A stretch of DNA of 64,000 bases from Propylenella binzhouense. Its GTDB lineage: Bacteria; Pseudomonadota; Alphaproteobacteria; Rhizobiales; Afifellaceae. Where the stretch lies: the NCBI RefSeq assembly GCF_009866965.1, contig NZ_SPKJ01000004.1, positions 55,771-119,770 of the forward strand. Reading direction: 5' to 3'. Positions 38,212 through 48,106 of the stretch are shown one piece after another. Position 1 is the first letter of the stretch. Each line of letters opens with the position of its first letter. The translations under genes and the position numbers were made by a program. Below the pieces are notes generated by a model. It saw nothing but the letters and a program-made list of their open reading frames with translations, was not told where the DNA came from and made no database searches.

Positions 38212-38353
38212 GATGCTTCTCCGGCTCGACCGCAGTCCAGATCGCAGCGCTGCTTGCCTCGCGACGCTCCTTGATCCTTCGAAGTTTCGGCGCGTATCGA
38301 GATGATCTTCAGGGGCAGCCGGAGATCGGCTCTGCGCCACGGCTTGCCATGTC

Positions 38354-41134
38354 CTACTCGCCCGCTGCGGGTTCGTGTTCCTTCGCCTCCTCGGCGGGTT
38401 GTTTGTCGGCGTCGGCAGGCGACTCGATTTGGAAGGCGACCTTGTCCTCCGTCGCGTCCCAACGCGCGACAACCTTGGCGCCTTCCACCACCTCGCCCGC
38501 CAGCATGGCGCGCGCGAGCTGGGTCTCGAGCTCGGTGCGGATCAGGCGCCTGAGCTCGCGGGCGCCGAACTCGGGGCGGTAGCCCTCGGACGCCACGTGA
38601 TCCAGCAGCGAGTCGTCCAGCTCGAGCGCCACGCCCTGGGCGTGCGCGGTGCGTTTCACCCGCTCGAGCTGCAGCTCGACGATCGCACGGATCTCCTCCT
38701 TCGAGAGCGACTGGAAGACGATGATCTCATCGATCCGGTTGATGAACTCGGGCCGGAAGTGGGCGCGCACCACCTCCATGAGATCGGATTTCAGCTTGGC
38801 CGGGTCTTCCTGCGCCGTGCCACGCCGGGCGAGGTTGCGCTGGATGATGTCCGCGCCGAGGTTCGAGGTGGCGATGAGGATCGAGTTGGTGAAATCGACC
38901 ACGCGCCCCTTGCCGTCGGTCAGCCGGCCGTCGTCGAAGACCTGCAGCAGTATGTTGTGTACGTCCCCATGCGCCTTCTCGATTTCGTCCAGCAGAAGGA
39001 CGCTGTAGGGCCGCCGGCGCACCTTCTCGGTGAGCTGCCCGCCCTCCTCGTAGCCGACATAGCCCGGCGGCGCCCCGACTAGCCGCGCCACCGTATGCCG
39101 CTCGCGGTACTCGGACATGTCGATGCGGACCATCGCGTCCTCGTCGCCGTAGACGGTCTCGGCGAGCGCCTTGGCGAGCTCGGTCTTGCCGACGCCTGTC
39201 GGCCCCAGGAAGAGGAAGGTCGCGACCGGGCGGCGCCCCTCGCGCAGGCCTGCCCGGGCGAGCCGCACGGCGTCGGAGACTGCCTTGATCGCCTCCTCCT
39301 GGCCTACGATACGCTCGTGCAGCTTCTCTTCCATCTTCGCTAGACGCTCGCGTTCCTCGACGGTCAGCTCAGTCACCGGGATGCCGGTCAGCTTCGAGAC
39401 CACCTGCGCGACGTGCTCGGCGCGCACCTCGGCCGAGCCGGTGGCGCGGTCGCGCTTCCAGGTCTCGGTCAGCGCGCCGAGCTCCTTCTCCTTCGCTCCG
39501 AGCTGCTCCTTCAGCTCAGAGGCCTTTGCGAAGTTCTTGCGCGAGGCGGCATAGTCCTGTTCGCGCTTGATCTGGTGCACCTCGGCCTCGAGCTCCTGCA
39601 CGTCGGCCGGCCGGGCGGTGGCCGAGATCTTCACGCGCGCGGCCGCCTGGTCGATCAGGTCGATCGCCTTATCGGGCAGGAAGCGTCCGGTCACGTAGCG
39701 GTCCGAGAGCTCCGCCGCGGCGAGGATCGCCTCGTCGGTCAGCGTGACCTTGTGGTGCGCCTCGAGCGTGTCGCGCAGGCCGCGGAGGATCATGATGGTC
39801 TGGGCGACGGTCGGTTCGGGCACGAAGACGGGCTGGAAGCGTCGCTCCAGGGCCGCATCCTTCTCGATGTGCTTCTGGTACTCGTTCAGCGTGGTCGCGC
39901 CGATGAGGTTGAGCTCGCCCCGGGCCAGCGCCGGCTTGAAGGTGTTGGCGACATCGAGGCCGCCCTCGCCGCCCTGGCCCGCGCCGATGATGGTGTGCAG
40001 CTCGTCGATGAAGAGGATCATGTCGCCGCGGTTCTCGGTGACTTCCTTGAGCACCTGCTGGACGCGCTCCTCGAACTCGCCGCGATACTTCGCGCCGGCA
40101 ACCATCGAGTTGATGTTGAGCTCGACGAGGCGCTTGTCGCGCAGTGCCTCGGGCACCTCGCCGGCGACGATCCGCTGGGCGAGGCCCTCAACGATGGCGG
40201 TCTTCCCGACGCCGGGCTCGCCGATCAGGACGGGGTTGTTCTTCTTGCGCCGGGCCAGCACCTCGATCGTCGTCTCGATTTCCCTGGCGCGGCCGATCAC
40301 CGGGTCGAGCTTGCCCTCGCGCGCGAGCTTCGTCAGGTCGCGCGAATGCTTGTCGAGGTTCGGCGTGGCCGACGGCGCCTGGACCCGGCCCTCCTCGGCG
40401 CCGCGGCCGACGACCTTCGTCACCTGCTGGCGCAGTGCCTGCGGGCTGAGGCCGTAGCGCTTCAGGAGGTCGGCTGCCAGGCCCTCGCCTTCCTCGGCGA
40501 GGCCGATGAGCAGGTGCTCCGGGCCGACATAGCTATGGCCGAGGTCGTGCGAGGCCGCGAAGGCCCGGGCCAGCGCATCCTTGGCCCGGGGGCTGACACT
40601 GATCTCGGTCGTCTCCTCGGCCTTGGCGTCGCCGCGCCGTGCCTCGCTGTCGATCTGCCGCTTCAGGTCGTCCACCGAGATCTTGAACTGGGTGAGGATG
40701 GTCTGGACCACTTCGCTTTCGGTGAGGGCGAAGAGCAGGTGCTCGGTGTCGACCTCGCGCCGGCCGAGGTCGACGGCCTTTCTGCCGGCCTCCTGCAGGA
40801 TCTTGTCGGCCTGCTCGCTCAGCCGCTCGGCCAGTCCCGCCGAGGCGCGCCGGCCGCTCCTGCGGGCAGGAACGCCCTCCGCGCCGTCGTCGCCTCGGGA
40901 CACGCCCGGGGAGCTTTCGTCATCGAACGGGCTGTCGCCGAAGAAATCGTCGAACAGGCTGCCCCTTCGCTGGAAAAGCGACTCGAGAGGCGAGGCCGAC
41001 CGGCCGCGGCTCCGCCGCGCGATCTGCTGGTAATGCTCGTCGCAGAGTTCCATCGCCTGCCGGCGTCCATTGCTGGTCACCTGCGCCCTGACTGTGGCGG
41101 GCCTGCCGCAGATGTCGCATCGTCCATCAGCCAT
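38354..41134 (-). CDS. ClpG/ClpK-like AAA+ disaggregase with N-terminal zinc finger
   Basis: This 926-residue Hsp100 protein starts with a zinc-binding domain, CDICG (Cys6, Cys9) and ELCDEHY (Cys31, His34), then [20 protein letters not shown]. Two Clp-N repeats follow (residues 95-240). NBD1 carries [13 protein letters not shown] and ILFIDELHT; a short ClpC-like middle domain follows (residues about 460-510). NBD2 carries [18 protein letters not shown] and [10 protein letters not shown]. The NBD2 loop after [10 protein letters not shown] lacks the IGF/LGF ClpP-docking tripeptide. This set of traits fits ClpG/ClpK, the stand-alone disaggregases that give heat tolerance and are often carried on mobile stress islands. 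A GAGGGAGG ribosome site supports this ATG. Confidence 0.85.
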   Translation of the reverse strand: MADGRCDICGRPATVRAQVTSNGRRQAMELCDEHYQQIARRSRGRSASPLESLFQRRGSLFDDFFGDSPFDDESSPGVSRGDDGAEGVPARRSGRRASAGLAERLSEQADKILQEAGRKAVDLGRREVDTEHLLFALTESEVVQTILTQFKISVDDLKRQIDSEARRGDAKAEETTEISVSPRAKDALARAFAASHDLGHSYVGPEHLLIGLAEEGEGLAADLLKRYGLSPQALRQQVTKVVGRGAEEGRVQAPSATPNLDKHSRDLTKLAREGKLDPVIGRAREIETTIEVLARRKKNNPVLIGEPGVGKTAIVEGLAQRIVAGEVPEALRDKRLVELNINSMVAGAKYRGEFEERVQQVLKEVTENRGDMILFIDELHTIIGAGQGGEGGLDVANTFKPALARGELNLIGATTLNEYQKHIEKDAALERRFQPVFVPEPTVAQTIMILRGLRDTLEAHHKVTLTDEAILAAAELSDRYVTGRFLPDKAIDLIDQAAARVKISATARPADVQELEAEVHQIKREQDYAASRKNFAKASELKEQLGAKEKELGALTETWKRDRATGSAEVRAEHVAQVVSKLTGIPVTELTVEERERLAKMEEKLHERIVGQEEAIKAVSDAVRLARAGLREGRRPVATFLFLGPTGVGKTELAKALAETVYGDEDAMVRIDMSEYRERHTVARLVGAPPGYVGYEEGGQLTEKVRRRPYSVLLLDEIEKAHGDVHNILLQVFDDGRLTDGKGRVVDFTNSILIATSNLGADIIQRNLARRGTAQEDPAKLKSDLMEVVRAHFRPEFINRIDEIIVFQSLSKEEIRAIVELQLERVKRTAHAQGVALELDDSLLDHVASEGYRPEFGARELRRLIRTELETQLARAMLAGEVVEGAKVVARWDATEDKVAFQIESPADADKQPAEEAKEHEPAAGE

Positions 41135-41179
41135 TGTCACCTCCCTCTGCGCGAGTGGGCCCGCAATCGGCGGCGGCTT

Positions 41180-41290
41180 CTACGGCGCGAACACCGCGCG
41201 CACGCAGCCGTCCGTCTTGTGCTTGAACATGTCGTAGCCGTGCGGCCCGTCCTCTAGCGAGAACCGGCTTGTGGCGAGGTAGGACGGGTT
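41180..41290 (-). pseudogene. C-terminal remnant of a zinc-dependent alcohol dehydrogenase gene
   Basis: A 36-residue end, NPSYLATSRFSLEDGPHGYD, MFKHKTDGCVRAVFAP, then stop, matches the close of formaldehyde-dehydrogenase-like zinc enzymes (form: [25 protein letters not shown]). Compare the intact gene at 42.5-43.7 kb, which ends [20 protein letters not shown]. Nothing upstream belongs to the family. It shows that a second such gene once lay between clpG and pfpI. Confidence 0.62.
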
Positions 41291-41314
41291 AGGATACTGT
41301 CGTTGCGACATCGG

Positions 41315-41884
41315 TCAGCCAAGGCTCGCAGGCTGCGATGCGTGAGAACGCAACAGTTCGATCATTGCGCGATTGAAAGCCGGGATGTCGTCCGGCTTGC
41401 GGCTGGTCACCAAGTTGCCGTCGACCACTGCCTCCTGATCGTGCCAGTCCACCCCGGCGTTCTCGAGGTCGGTCTGGAGCGACGGCCAAGAGGTCATCCT
41501 GCGGCCGCGCACCTTGCCGGTCTCGATCAGGGTCCAGGGCCCGTGACAGATCGAGGCGACGGGCTTGCCGGCATCGAGAAAGGCTTGCGCGAAAGCGATG
41601 GCATTCTCGTCCATTCGGAGATTGTCCGGATTGATGACGCCGCCGGGCAGGAGCAGCGCGTCGAAGTCCTCCGGTCGGGCGCCCTCGATCGGGACGTCGA
41701 CCGGGTACTCGTCGCCCCACTCGGTGAACTTCCAGGCGCGGACGCGGTCCTGCTTGGGCGAGACGATGCTGGTCTCCGCGCCGGCCGCGTCGAGCGCCTC
41801 CCTGGGCTCGGTCATCTCGACCTGCTCAAAGCCGTCCGTGATCAGGATCGCCACCTTCATCCCGTCAAGAGTAACATCGCTCAT
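41315..41884 (-). CDS. DJ-1/PfpI family protein
   Basis: This 189-residue protein is of the DJ-1/PfpI superfamily (glyoxalase, deglycase or protease-like stress proteins). KVAILITDGFEQVEMTEPRE is the family opening with the conserved Glu. ALLLPGGVINPDNL and ASICHGPWTLIETG, with the nucleophile cysteine and adjacent histidine, are diagnostic of the PfpI subgroup. The start ATG overlaps the stop of the upstream gene (ATGA). It is the last of three genes with a zinc dehydrogenase and a membrane protein, a detoxification-like set. Confidence 0.88.
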   Translation of the reverse strand: MSDVTLDGMKVAILITDGFEQVEMTEPREALDAAGAETSIVSPKQDRVRAWKFTEWGDEYPVDVPIEGARPEDFDALLLPGGVINPDNLRMDENAIAFAQAFLDAGKPVASICHGPWTLIETGKVRGRRMTSWPSLQTDLENAGVDWHDQEAVVDGNLVTSRKPDDIPAFNRAMIELLRSHASQPASLG

Positions 41885-42489
41885 GGCCGGGTCTCCTCGG
41901 GTCGTGGGCTCGTCTTGGCGTGGGCGGCCGCCGTCGACAGCGGGGCGGTCCCATCCTCGTAGGGGCGGAGCGCAGGGGGGCCGCGGAAGTCGTCGGGGAT
42001 CTCGAACCCCTCGGCGCGCGCGGCACCGCGCATCGCCTGAACCGGCCGCGGGTAGCCGGTGCGGTCGCGGTAGTCCCGGATCGGCGCCGACCGGCGCTCG
42101 CGCTCCTCGCTCAGGGCGCGGGCGCAGTAAAGATCGACCGCCGTGATCCCCAGCAGCGAGACGAGCGCCACGGCGACGTTCCGGGCCCTCGGGTTGTCGC
42201 CCGACATCCCGGTCGCCGCGGTCGCGATGTCGAGCGCGTCGCCGCCGACCCGGCCCCAAATCCAGGGCGTCGGGTCGTCGGAGGTCAGGATGCCGATCCC
42301 GTTCACCACCTCCCGCACGCCGTAGGCGAAGACGATCGGCTCGTGCCCGTCCAGGCCGAGCGTGCGGGCGAGCCGGTGCGGGGCCGCGATCTCGGCGATG
42401 CCGAGCCCGATCGACAACCAGCCCAGGCCGCGCGCCAGCGCGTGATTGGACAGGTCGGGCCGGCTTTTCCCGTGGATGTCGAGGCGCAT
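41881..42489 (-). CDS. Conserved membrane protein of the cyclase/dehydrase-associated type
   Basis: A 202-residue protein whose first half holds three or four hydrophobic segments: LARGLGWLSIGLGIAEIAAP, then REVVNGIGILTSDDPTPWIW and NVAVALVSLLGITAVDLYCA. The pattern GWxSIGLGxAE and GILTSxxPxPWIWGRVxGDALD is familiar from alphaproteobacterial proteins, some annotated as cyclase dehydrase N-terminal regions. The C-terminal 70 residues are polar and proline-rich. It lies 4 bases downstream of the zinc dehydrogenase gene and overlaps pfpI. Function is unknown. Confidence 0.62.
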   Translation of the reverse strand: MRLDIHGKSRPDLSNHALARGLGWLSIGLGIAEIAAPHRLARTLGLDGHEPIVFAYGVREVVNGIGILTSDDPTPWIWGRVGGDALDIATAATGMSGDNPRARNVAVALVSLLGITAVDLYCARALSEERERRSAPIRDYRDRTGYPRPVQAMRGAARAEGFEIPDDFRGPPALRPYEDGTAPLSTAAAHAKTSPRPEETRP

Positions 42490-42493
42490 TCTA

Positions 42494-43672
42494 TCAGCTC
42501 CAGGGCTTGAGGACGACTTTGACGCAGCCGTCCTGCTTGTCGCGGAACGTCCGGTACATCTCGGGGCCCCGATCCAGCGGGACCTCGTGGGTGATGACGA
42601 AGGACGGGTCGAGCTGGCCCTCCTCGATCCGGCGCAGGAGGTCGCCGGTCCAGCGGTTCACATGCGTCTGGCCCGTCCGGATCGTCAGGGCCTTGTTCAT
42701 GATCATGCCCATCGGGAACTTGTCGATCAGCCCGCCGTAGACGCCCGGCACCGAGAGGGTCCCGGCCGGCCGGCAGACGTAGGCCATTTCGCGCAGCACG
42801 TGCGGCCGGTCGCTCTCCGCCATCACCGCCTGCTTCGCCCGGTCGTACGCCGCGGTGAGCGCGGTGGTCCCGTGCGCCTCCATGCCGACCGCGTCGATGC
42901 ACTTCTCTGGGCCCTTGCCGCCCGTCATGTCGTTCAGCCGCTCGACCACGCTCTCCTTGGCAAGGTTGATCACGGTCGCCCCGCCGGCCTCCGCCATGCT
43001 GAGGCGCTCAGGCACGTCGTCGATCGCGACCACCTGCCTGGCGCCGAGGAGCACGGCGCTGCGTATGGTCATTTGGCCGACCGGCCCGCAGCCCCAGATC
43101 GCGACCGTGTCGGTCGGCTGGATGTCGGCCTGCACTGCCGCCTGCCAGCCGGTCGGCAGGATGTCGGAGAGGAACAGCACCTTCTCGTCGGGGATGCTCC
43201 CGGAAACCTTTACGTGCGTCGAGTCCGCGAACGGCACGCGCAAGTACTCGGCCTGGCCGCCCTGATAGCCGCCGGTCAGGTGTGTGTAGCCGAACAGGCC
43301 GGCCGTGGTATGTCCGAAGACCTTGTCGGCCACTTCCTTGTTGCGGTTGGTCATCTCACAAACCGAGTAGTTGCGACGTTGGCACTGGTCGCACTGACCG
43401 CAGGTGATCGTGAACGGTACGACGATGCGGTCGCCGACCTTGAGCTTGCCTCTCGCCTCGGCCCCGACCTCGACCACCTCGCCCATCGGCTCGTGGCCCA
43501 TCACGTCGCCGTTCTCCATGCCGGGCATGAAGCCGTCGTAGAGGTGCAGGTCGGAGCCACAGATCGCCGTGCTCGTGATTCTCACGATCGCGTCGCGCGG
43601 GTGTTCGATCGCTGGATCGGGCACCGTGTCGCAGCGGATGTCCTTCGGGCCGTGCCAGACCAGCGCGCGCAT
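42494..43672 (-). CDS. Zinc-dependent alcohol dehydrogenase, glutathione-independent formaldehyde dehydrogenase-like
   Basis: This 392-residue medium-chain dehydrogenase has [17 protein letters not shown] with the catalytic-zinc cysteine, [12 protein letters not shown] (GHE motif), and a structural zinc cluster in [20 protein letters not shown]. The NAD(P) fold shows [17 protein letters not shown]. Length and sequence fit the formaldehyde-dehydrogenase-like group. It would oxidise an aldehyde or alcohol and heads a coupled operon with the membrane protein and PfpI. Confidence 0.88.
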   Translation of the reverse strand: MRALVWHGPKDIRCDTVPDPAIEHPRDAIVRITSTAICGSDLHLYDGFMPGMENGDVMGHEPMGEVVEVGAEARGKLKVGDRIVVPFTITCGQCDQCQRRNYSVCEMTNRNKEVADKVFGHTTAGLFGYTHLTGGYQGGQAEYLRVPFADSTHVKVSGSIPDEKVLFLSDILPTGWQAAVQADIQPTDTVAIWGCGPVGQMTIRSAVLLGARQVVAIDDVPERLSMAEAGGATVINLAKESVVERLNDMTGGKGPEKCIDAVGMEAHGTTALTAAYDRAKQAVMAESDRPHVLREMAYVCRPAGTLSVPGVYGGLIDKFPMGMIMNKALTIRTGQTHVNRWTGDLLRRIEEGQLDPSFVITHEVPLDRGPEMYRTFRDKQDGCVKVVLKPWS

Positions 43673-44019
43673 GACGTTTCTCCTCAGGTCAAGTTCGGGT
43701 CGTCGATGCGACGCCGCCGTCGCCCCATTGAGCGTGGAAACGGGTCCCGCCGGGGATGACGTCTGGCCGCTTCCTCACCCGCCCATATCGGGCCAGGCCC
43801 GGAAGGGACCATCCGGGCTGATCCTTAGGGACTTTCCCGTACTCGGCCCTCGCAGCGCCGGCTCGGCAGTGTCGACAGGCACCCGACGCTCAGGGTCATC
43901 ATTTCGCAGGCCGATTGCGCGCCCTGAGGCCAGTCGTTCCCGAACAACGTCACAAGGCCGAGGTCTCTCTGAAGATCGGCCGTCAGACAGACCCACTTCT
44001 TGATCAGAGCATATTCCGA
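43673..44019. other. Intergenic stretch, nothing recognised
   Basis: About 347 bases upstream of the zinc dehydrogenase operon. Part is promoter by position. I see no gene, palindrome or repeat in it. Confidence 0.4.
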
Positions 44020-45117
44020 TCACTTCCGGCGCGAGCGGGGCGCGCCAATCCTCTGCGGCTCGATGCTGCCCCATTCGTAGAGCATGATGGCGGCAAGTTC
44101 ACGCACGGGACTGTCCCACTCGCGCCGCAACGCGACGTAGTCGTCGGCGCCGGCTTCGCTATCAGCTCGCACTTGCAGGCCGGCGCGCGCGAGGCGCGCC
44201 AGAGCGTCGGTATAACGCTCGCGCCAGAGGGAAACCTCGTCCGCGGAGGGCTGGTGAGGCTGCGCGGCCGGAATGAGCTCGCGCATCAGCGACATCGCCG
44301 CCTCGAAGAGCTCGCCCATCGCCGGGGCCTCGATTTCGCGCGCGTAGCGATCGCGCTCGAGCGCGCTGCGCATCAGGGTCGCCGTATCGAGGGCGGTCAG
44401 CAGGATTCGCGGCAGCGCATAATATGGCTCGCGGTAGTGGAAGTAGCGCAGCACGGGATAGAACCGGTGCGTCTGGTGGATCTCTCGGAGGAACCCTGCC
44501 TTTGCCGAGAGGTGCTGGCGCGCCGCGGAGATTTCTGATCCATCCGCAATCCGGGCGAGAAGCTCAGCGGCGTCGTCCGTGTTCCCCGTCAGGTGGTGCA
44601 ATCCCTGGGCGAATGCGTTGCGGCTGGTGAGGTTCGAGTAGACCGATAGGAAATAGGTGATCACCATGCTGAAGAAGGCGAAGCCCAACGCGGCCTCGGT
44701 GATCGTCAGCAGCCGGTAGAGGCCGGTTCTGGGCGACACGTCTCCGACGCCGAGCGTCGTTAGGTTGAACCCGCTGAAGTAGAAGGCCGTCGCCCAGCCG
44801 GTATCGGTGTGTCCGGAGGAGGCCTGCACGCCCGATCCGAGCGCCGGCTTGAAGATCATCGCCCAGCCGGCGACGAGCAGGACCAACCAGACGAACAGCG
44901 TCACCGTGATCAGGACCGGGCCGCTATAGGATAGCAGGTTGCGGCGGCGCTGGCCGGCGGTCATCCCGCCGATCAGCCTGAAGCCGTGCCAGACGCAGCT
45001 TGAGAGCGGCTTGCGGATCGGTCCGCGACCACTGGCGGGATAGAGCACGGTCAGGAAGACGTCGAGCAGCGTCACCAGCACAATGATCGCGCCGACCAGG
45101 GAGAGGATAGCCGCCAT
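44020..45117 (-). CDS. Two-helix potassium channel family protein
   Basis: A 365-residue membrane protein. Three to four helices lie in the first 190 residues (AILSLVGAIIVLVTLLDVFL, PVLITVTLFVWLVLLVAGWA, ITEAALGFAFFSMVITYFLS). The pore loop before the last one reads NLTTLGVGDVSP, a clear K+ selectivity-filter motif (TxxTLGxGD). The C-terminal 170 residues are helical and cytoplasmic, with no RCK/TrkA-N nucleotide motif. The start was placed at MAAILSLVG, where the first helix begins. It probably adjusts ion balance under stress; another predicted K+ channel (TMEM175 type) lies 3 kb away. Confidence 0.82.
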   Translation of the reverse strand: MAAILSLVGAIIVLVTLLDVFLTVLYPASGRGPIRKPLSSCVWHGFRLIGGMTAGQRRRNLLSYSGPVLITVTLFVWLVLLVAGWAMIFKPALGSGVQASSGHTDTGWATAFYFSGFNLTTLGVGDVSPRTGLYRLLTITEAALGFAFFSMVITYFLSVYSNLTSRNAFAQGLHHLTGNTDDAAELLARIADGSEISAARQHLSAKAGFLREIHQTHRFYPVLRYFHYREPYYALPRILLTALDTATLMRSALERDRYAREIEAPAMGELFEAAMSLMRELIPAAQPHQPSADEVSLWRERYTDALARLARAGLQVRADSEAGADDYVALRREWDSPVRELAAIMLYEWGSIEPQRIGAPRSRRK

Positions 45118-45303
45118 TGTCTGCCCGCTCGAATCCCGATCCCGAACCCCGGGAAGCCGGTCCCGTGCCCTTCCGGCTCCGCAGTCAAGCTCGCGGCTCC
45201 ACGCCCGAACCGCCCCATCGCCACCGCTCCAGCGCCGGTTGGCTGCCAGCGTGCAGGTCCCGGCCAACGCCGGGCATCCGGTGGATCCCTACGTATCCCT
45301 GCG

Positions 45304-47076
45304 CTACTTTCCCACGCCGACTGATGTCGGGATACCTGCGGCAAGGGCGATCTGGAGCAATTCCGTCAGGTTGCTCGCGTTCAGGCGATGCATGACCTGC
45401 GCGCGGTGCAGCTCCACGGTGCGGGGGCTGATGCCGAGCTCCTGGCCGATCGTCTTGTTGGTCCCGCCCTCCACCAGGCCCAGGAGCACCTCGCGCTCGC
45501 GCTGCGTCAATCTGGCCAGCCGGGCACCGGCGTTTTCGCCGGATGTCGCCGGCCGCGCTGCGCCGTGACATTCCGCCATCGCGTTCGCGAGCGAAGAGCG
45601 GAGCGACTCCTCGTCAGTCACCGTGAGGTAGTCGACCGCCCCCGCCTTCATCGCAGCGACGGCCGACGCGATGTCGGCAGCCCGTGCATCGAGCGCGATG
45701 GTCGGCAGCGCGATCGAGCGCGCCTTGAGCTCGCGCGGGATGTTGACCCCCTCGCGCCTGGCGTTGCGGAGGTCGACCAGCACGCAACCCGGCGCGAGCA
45801 CCGGGGCTATGTCCAGGAAGGCGGAGGCGCTATCGAAGGTCCGCGCCCGATAGCCGGCGGCGCGGACGAGGTCCGCCAGCCGCCGCGCCTCTGCAGCCCT
45901 GGCGCTGACGACGTAGACCTGGCGGCCGTCCTCCTGCGTCAGGTCCTCGGTGATGCCGCCGATCCGGGTCACTCGGTCATGCTCGTCGCGGATGGGAAAG
46001 CTCGTCTCGCGCAGCCACCGGATCGACCCGTCCGCCGGCCGGATGATCCGGTATTCGAACTGCGCAACCTCGCCAGCGCTGACGGTGCCAAGCGCGCGCT
46101 CGACCTGCTGGCGGTCGTCGGGGTGTATGGTGTCGATCCATTCTGCGAGGCTCGCGGGCGCCCCTTCGCATGGGATGCCCCAGATCCGCTCATAGGCGGC
46201 GCTGAGATAGATGATGCGGCCCGCGCCCGGATCGCCGATCCAGATCAGGGTGCTGCTGTGCTCGGCAAAGCTGCGGAATTGCGCCTCGCTCGCGCGGATC
46301 GCCGATTCGGCGCGACGCTGCGCCGTAACGTCGATCGCGGCGCCGATGAAGCCGACGGCGCGGCCATGCTCGAACCTCGTCCGGCCGTAGGTGGCGACAT
46401 GACGGGTAACGCCGTCGTCGCGCCCGATCACCCGGTATTCAATGGTGTAGCTGCCGTCCCCGGCCGGATCGACGCATGCCGCGATGGCGTCCTGGACGCG
46501 CGCAAGATCGTCCGGGTGGATGCCCGCCTCGAAGACGGCGACATCGACAGGCGCGTCGGGCGGCAGGCCCCACATGGCGCGCAGCCGATCGTCCCAGTCG
46601 AATGCGCCGGTCACCGGATCCCACGCATAGATGCCGAGGCCGACCAGCTCGGTTGCGGCGCGCAGGCGCGCCTCGCTCTTCTTCAGCGCCTCCTCGACCC
46701 CACGGCGCTCGCTGGTGTCGCGGGACATGCCGACGACCAGTTCGACCGAGCCATCCTCGGCGCGGACCGGTCCCAGAAAGGCGAAATAGGCGCCGTAGCC
46801 CGTGGGACTGCGGTAGAGCACCTCGTCCTCCACCGTGATCCCGTCGCACAGGACGCGGTCGATATGGCCGTTGAGCCGATCCGCAAGCTCGGAGGGGTAG
46901 TCGAGGTCCGCCAAGGTCTTGCCCAGCATCTCCTCCGCAGCCAGGCCGAACAGCGCCAGCATGGCCCGATTGGCGTAGGCAAAGCGCCGCTTCGGATCGA
47001 AGGCGTAGACGAAATCGGGAATGGACGAGAGCGTCGCCTCGGCCGACTCGAACCTTGATGATGCGCTGTCCGACAT
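45304..47076 (-). CDS. Multi-PAS sensor with degenerate receiver and LuxR-type DNA-binding domain
   Basis: This 590-residue one-component regulator has three PAS domains at residues about 10-125 (IPDFVYAFDPKRRFAYANRA), 135-255 (LGIYAWDPVTGAFDWDDRL) and 270-385 (LIWIGDPGAGRIIYLSAAYE). A receiver-like segment follows at 390-495 (VYVVSARAAEARRLADLVRA, CVLVDLRN, MKAGAVDYLTVTDEESL), and a LuxR/FixJ helix-turn-helix ends the protein (LTQREREVLLGLVEGGTNKT, LGISPRTVELHRAQVM). It has no kinase domain, so sensing and DNA binding are on one chain. Ligands and targets are unknown. Confidence 0.82.
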   Translation of the reverse strand: MSDSASSRFESAEATLSSIPDFVYAFDPKRRFAYANRAMLALFGLAAEEMLGKTLADLDYPSELADRLNGHIDRVLCDGITVEDEVLYRSPTGYGAYFAFLGPVRAEDGSVELVVGMSRDTSERRGVEEALKKSEARLRAATELVGLGIYAWDPVTGAFDWDDRLRAMWGLPPDAPVDVAVFEAGIHPDDLARVQDAIAACVDPAGDGSYTIEYRVIGRDDGVTRHVATYGRTRFEHGRAVGFIGAAIDVTAQRRAESAIRASEAQFRSFAEHSSTLIWIGDPGAGRIIYLSAAYERIWGIPCEGAPASLAEWIDTIHPDDRQQVERALGTVSAGEVAQFEYRIIRPADGSIRWLRETSFPIRDEHDRVTRIGGITEDLTQEDGRQVYVVSARAAEARRLADLVRAAGYRARTFDSASAFLDIAPVLAPGCVLVDLRNARREGVNIPRELKARSIALPTIALDARAADIASAVAAMKAGAVDYLTVTDEESLRSSLANAMAECHGAARPATSGENAGARLARLTQREREVLLGLVEGGTNKTIGQELGISPRTVELHRAQVMHRLNASNLTELLQIALAAGIPTSVGVGK

Positions 47077-47110
47077 GCCGGCCATCCGCCAGCACCTTGC
47101 CGGCACAGCG

Positions 47111-47554
47111 TCAACGGCTCCAACTTTGAACTGTTCCTTGGGTAGACACCTTGAACTGGGCGATGATAGTGCGAACTACATCGCTTTTGGTGAGCGCAAT
47201 CAGAAGGTGCTCCGTATCCACCTCCGTGCGACGATGCTCAACGGCGTGACGCGCCGCGCTCTGTAGCAATTCCTTGGCGTGGTCGCTGATCCGCTCCTCG
47301 GCTTCCCCGCTCCGCCGGGCGCGATCGAGCGCTCGCGGTGCTGTCGGCTCGCTCAACCCGCCGCGCTCGCCGAAGGGCGACCTGCCGAGGAATTCATCGC
47401 CGAAGAATTTGTCGAAGAGGCCGCCGCGCCTGCCGAACAACGACTCCAGCGGCGAGCTCTGGCGCTGCTGTCGCGCCAGTCGAAGATAATCCGCCTCCCC
47501 AATGTCGAGAGTTCGCGTGTCGCCGTCCGCGGTCGAACGCTGCTCCGCGATCTG
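47111..47554 (-). pseudogene. N-terminal remnant of a second clpG-like gene
   Basis: The frame reads AEQRSTADGDTRTLDIGEAD, LARQQRQSSPLESLFGRRGG, LFDKFFGDEF, then [27 protein letters not shown]. It parallels the start of the ClpG protein at 38.4-41.1 kb up to the first Clp-N repeat. The zinc cysteines are gone (CDEH is GEAD), the ATG is out of frame, and similarity stops at about 47140. Both ATPase domains are absent. This is a decayed copy, diverged enough not to be a fresh duplicate. Confidence 0.7.
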
Positions 47555-48106
47555 CCATGGCGGGGCACGAGGCGGAGCTGACGCTAGCCAGGCTGTTCAG
47601 GTCCTTTTCAGTTGAGTGGGGTTCCCAGCGAAGGGCGCTTACGGCGGCGTGTTCCGCTTGCGCCCTTTTCGGTCGAAGCAGGGCTTTAGCTGCGATGCTC
47701 AAAAGCGGCTATTTGAAGAAGCACCAGTCCTCGCTGCCCCCTATGCGATAGCGCGCGCGATCCGCTGCGCGCTTGAGCAGCCCGACGGCGTCGACATCAA
47801 CGAGGTGATCGTGCTCCCGACAGCCGCCGGCATATCGGGCTACGGGTCAGTAGTGAGCGCCTGCCAAACTAGATTGGCTGGAGCGTTCCGCCCTGCCATT
47901 CTTCTACCATGACTTGCAGGCGCTAATGATTCATTAAATCCTGGGATTTCATCGCATTTTCAACGCAGTAAAAAGGCGACACCGAGTGGGCGGAGTCGGG
48001 CGTAGTAGGACAGCGTGGCGCACGTTTCGGCTGGTCCGCTCCTGACTCAGGGCGGACATTCGGCGAGTCTGTTTTCCGCTCCGTCGCTTAAGGAGATTGC
48101 AAGCAG
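47555..48106. other. Intergenic stretch with a gene-end remnant
   Basis: About 550 bases between the clpG remnant and the TMEM175 gene. Apart from the short-chain dehydrogenase end listed separately nothing is recognised. The stretch 47900-48000 is noticeably richer in A and T than the rest of the window. Confidence 0.45.
47736..47828 (+). pseudogene. C-terminal remnant of a short-chain dehydrogenase gene
   Basis: Thirty residues, APYAIARAIRCALEQPDGVD, INEVIVLPTAA, match the end of YdfG-like short-chain dehydrogenases (form: DIARAVRFALEQPADVDVNEIIVRPTAQ). No cofactor site or catalytic Tyr-Lys precedes it in this frame, so only the 3' end survives. Confidence 0.58.

Noticed and set aside
39413..41257. 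614-codon frame antisense to clpG
   Set aside because: An arginine/leucine-rich shadow of a high-GC gene. The sense strand gives a complete Hsp100 protein.
43775..44074. 99-codon frame upstream of the zinc dehydrogenase operon
   Set aside because: It overlaps the K+ channel gene end and has no protein-like pattern.
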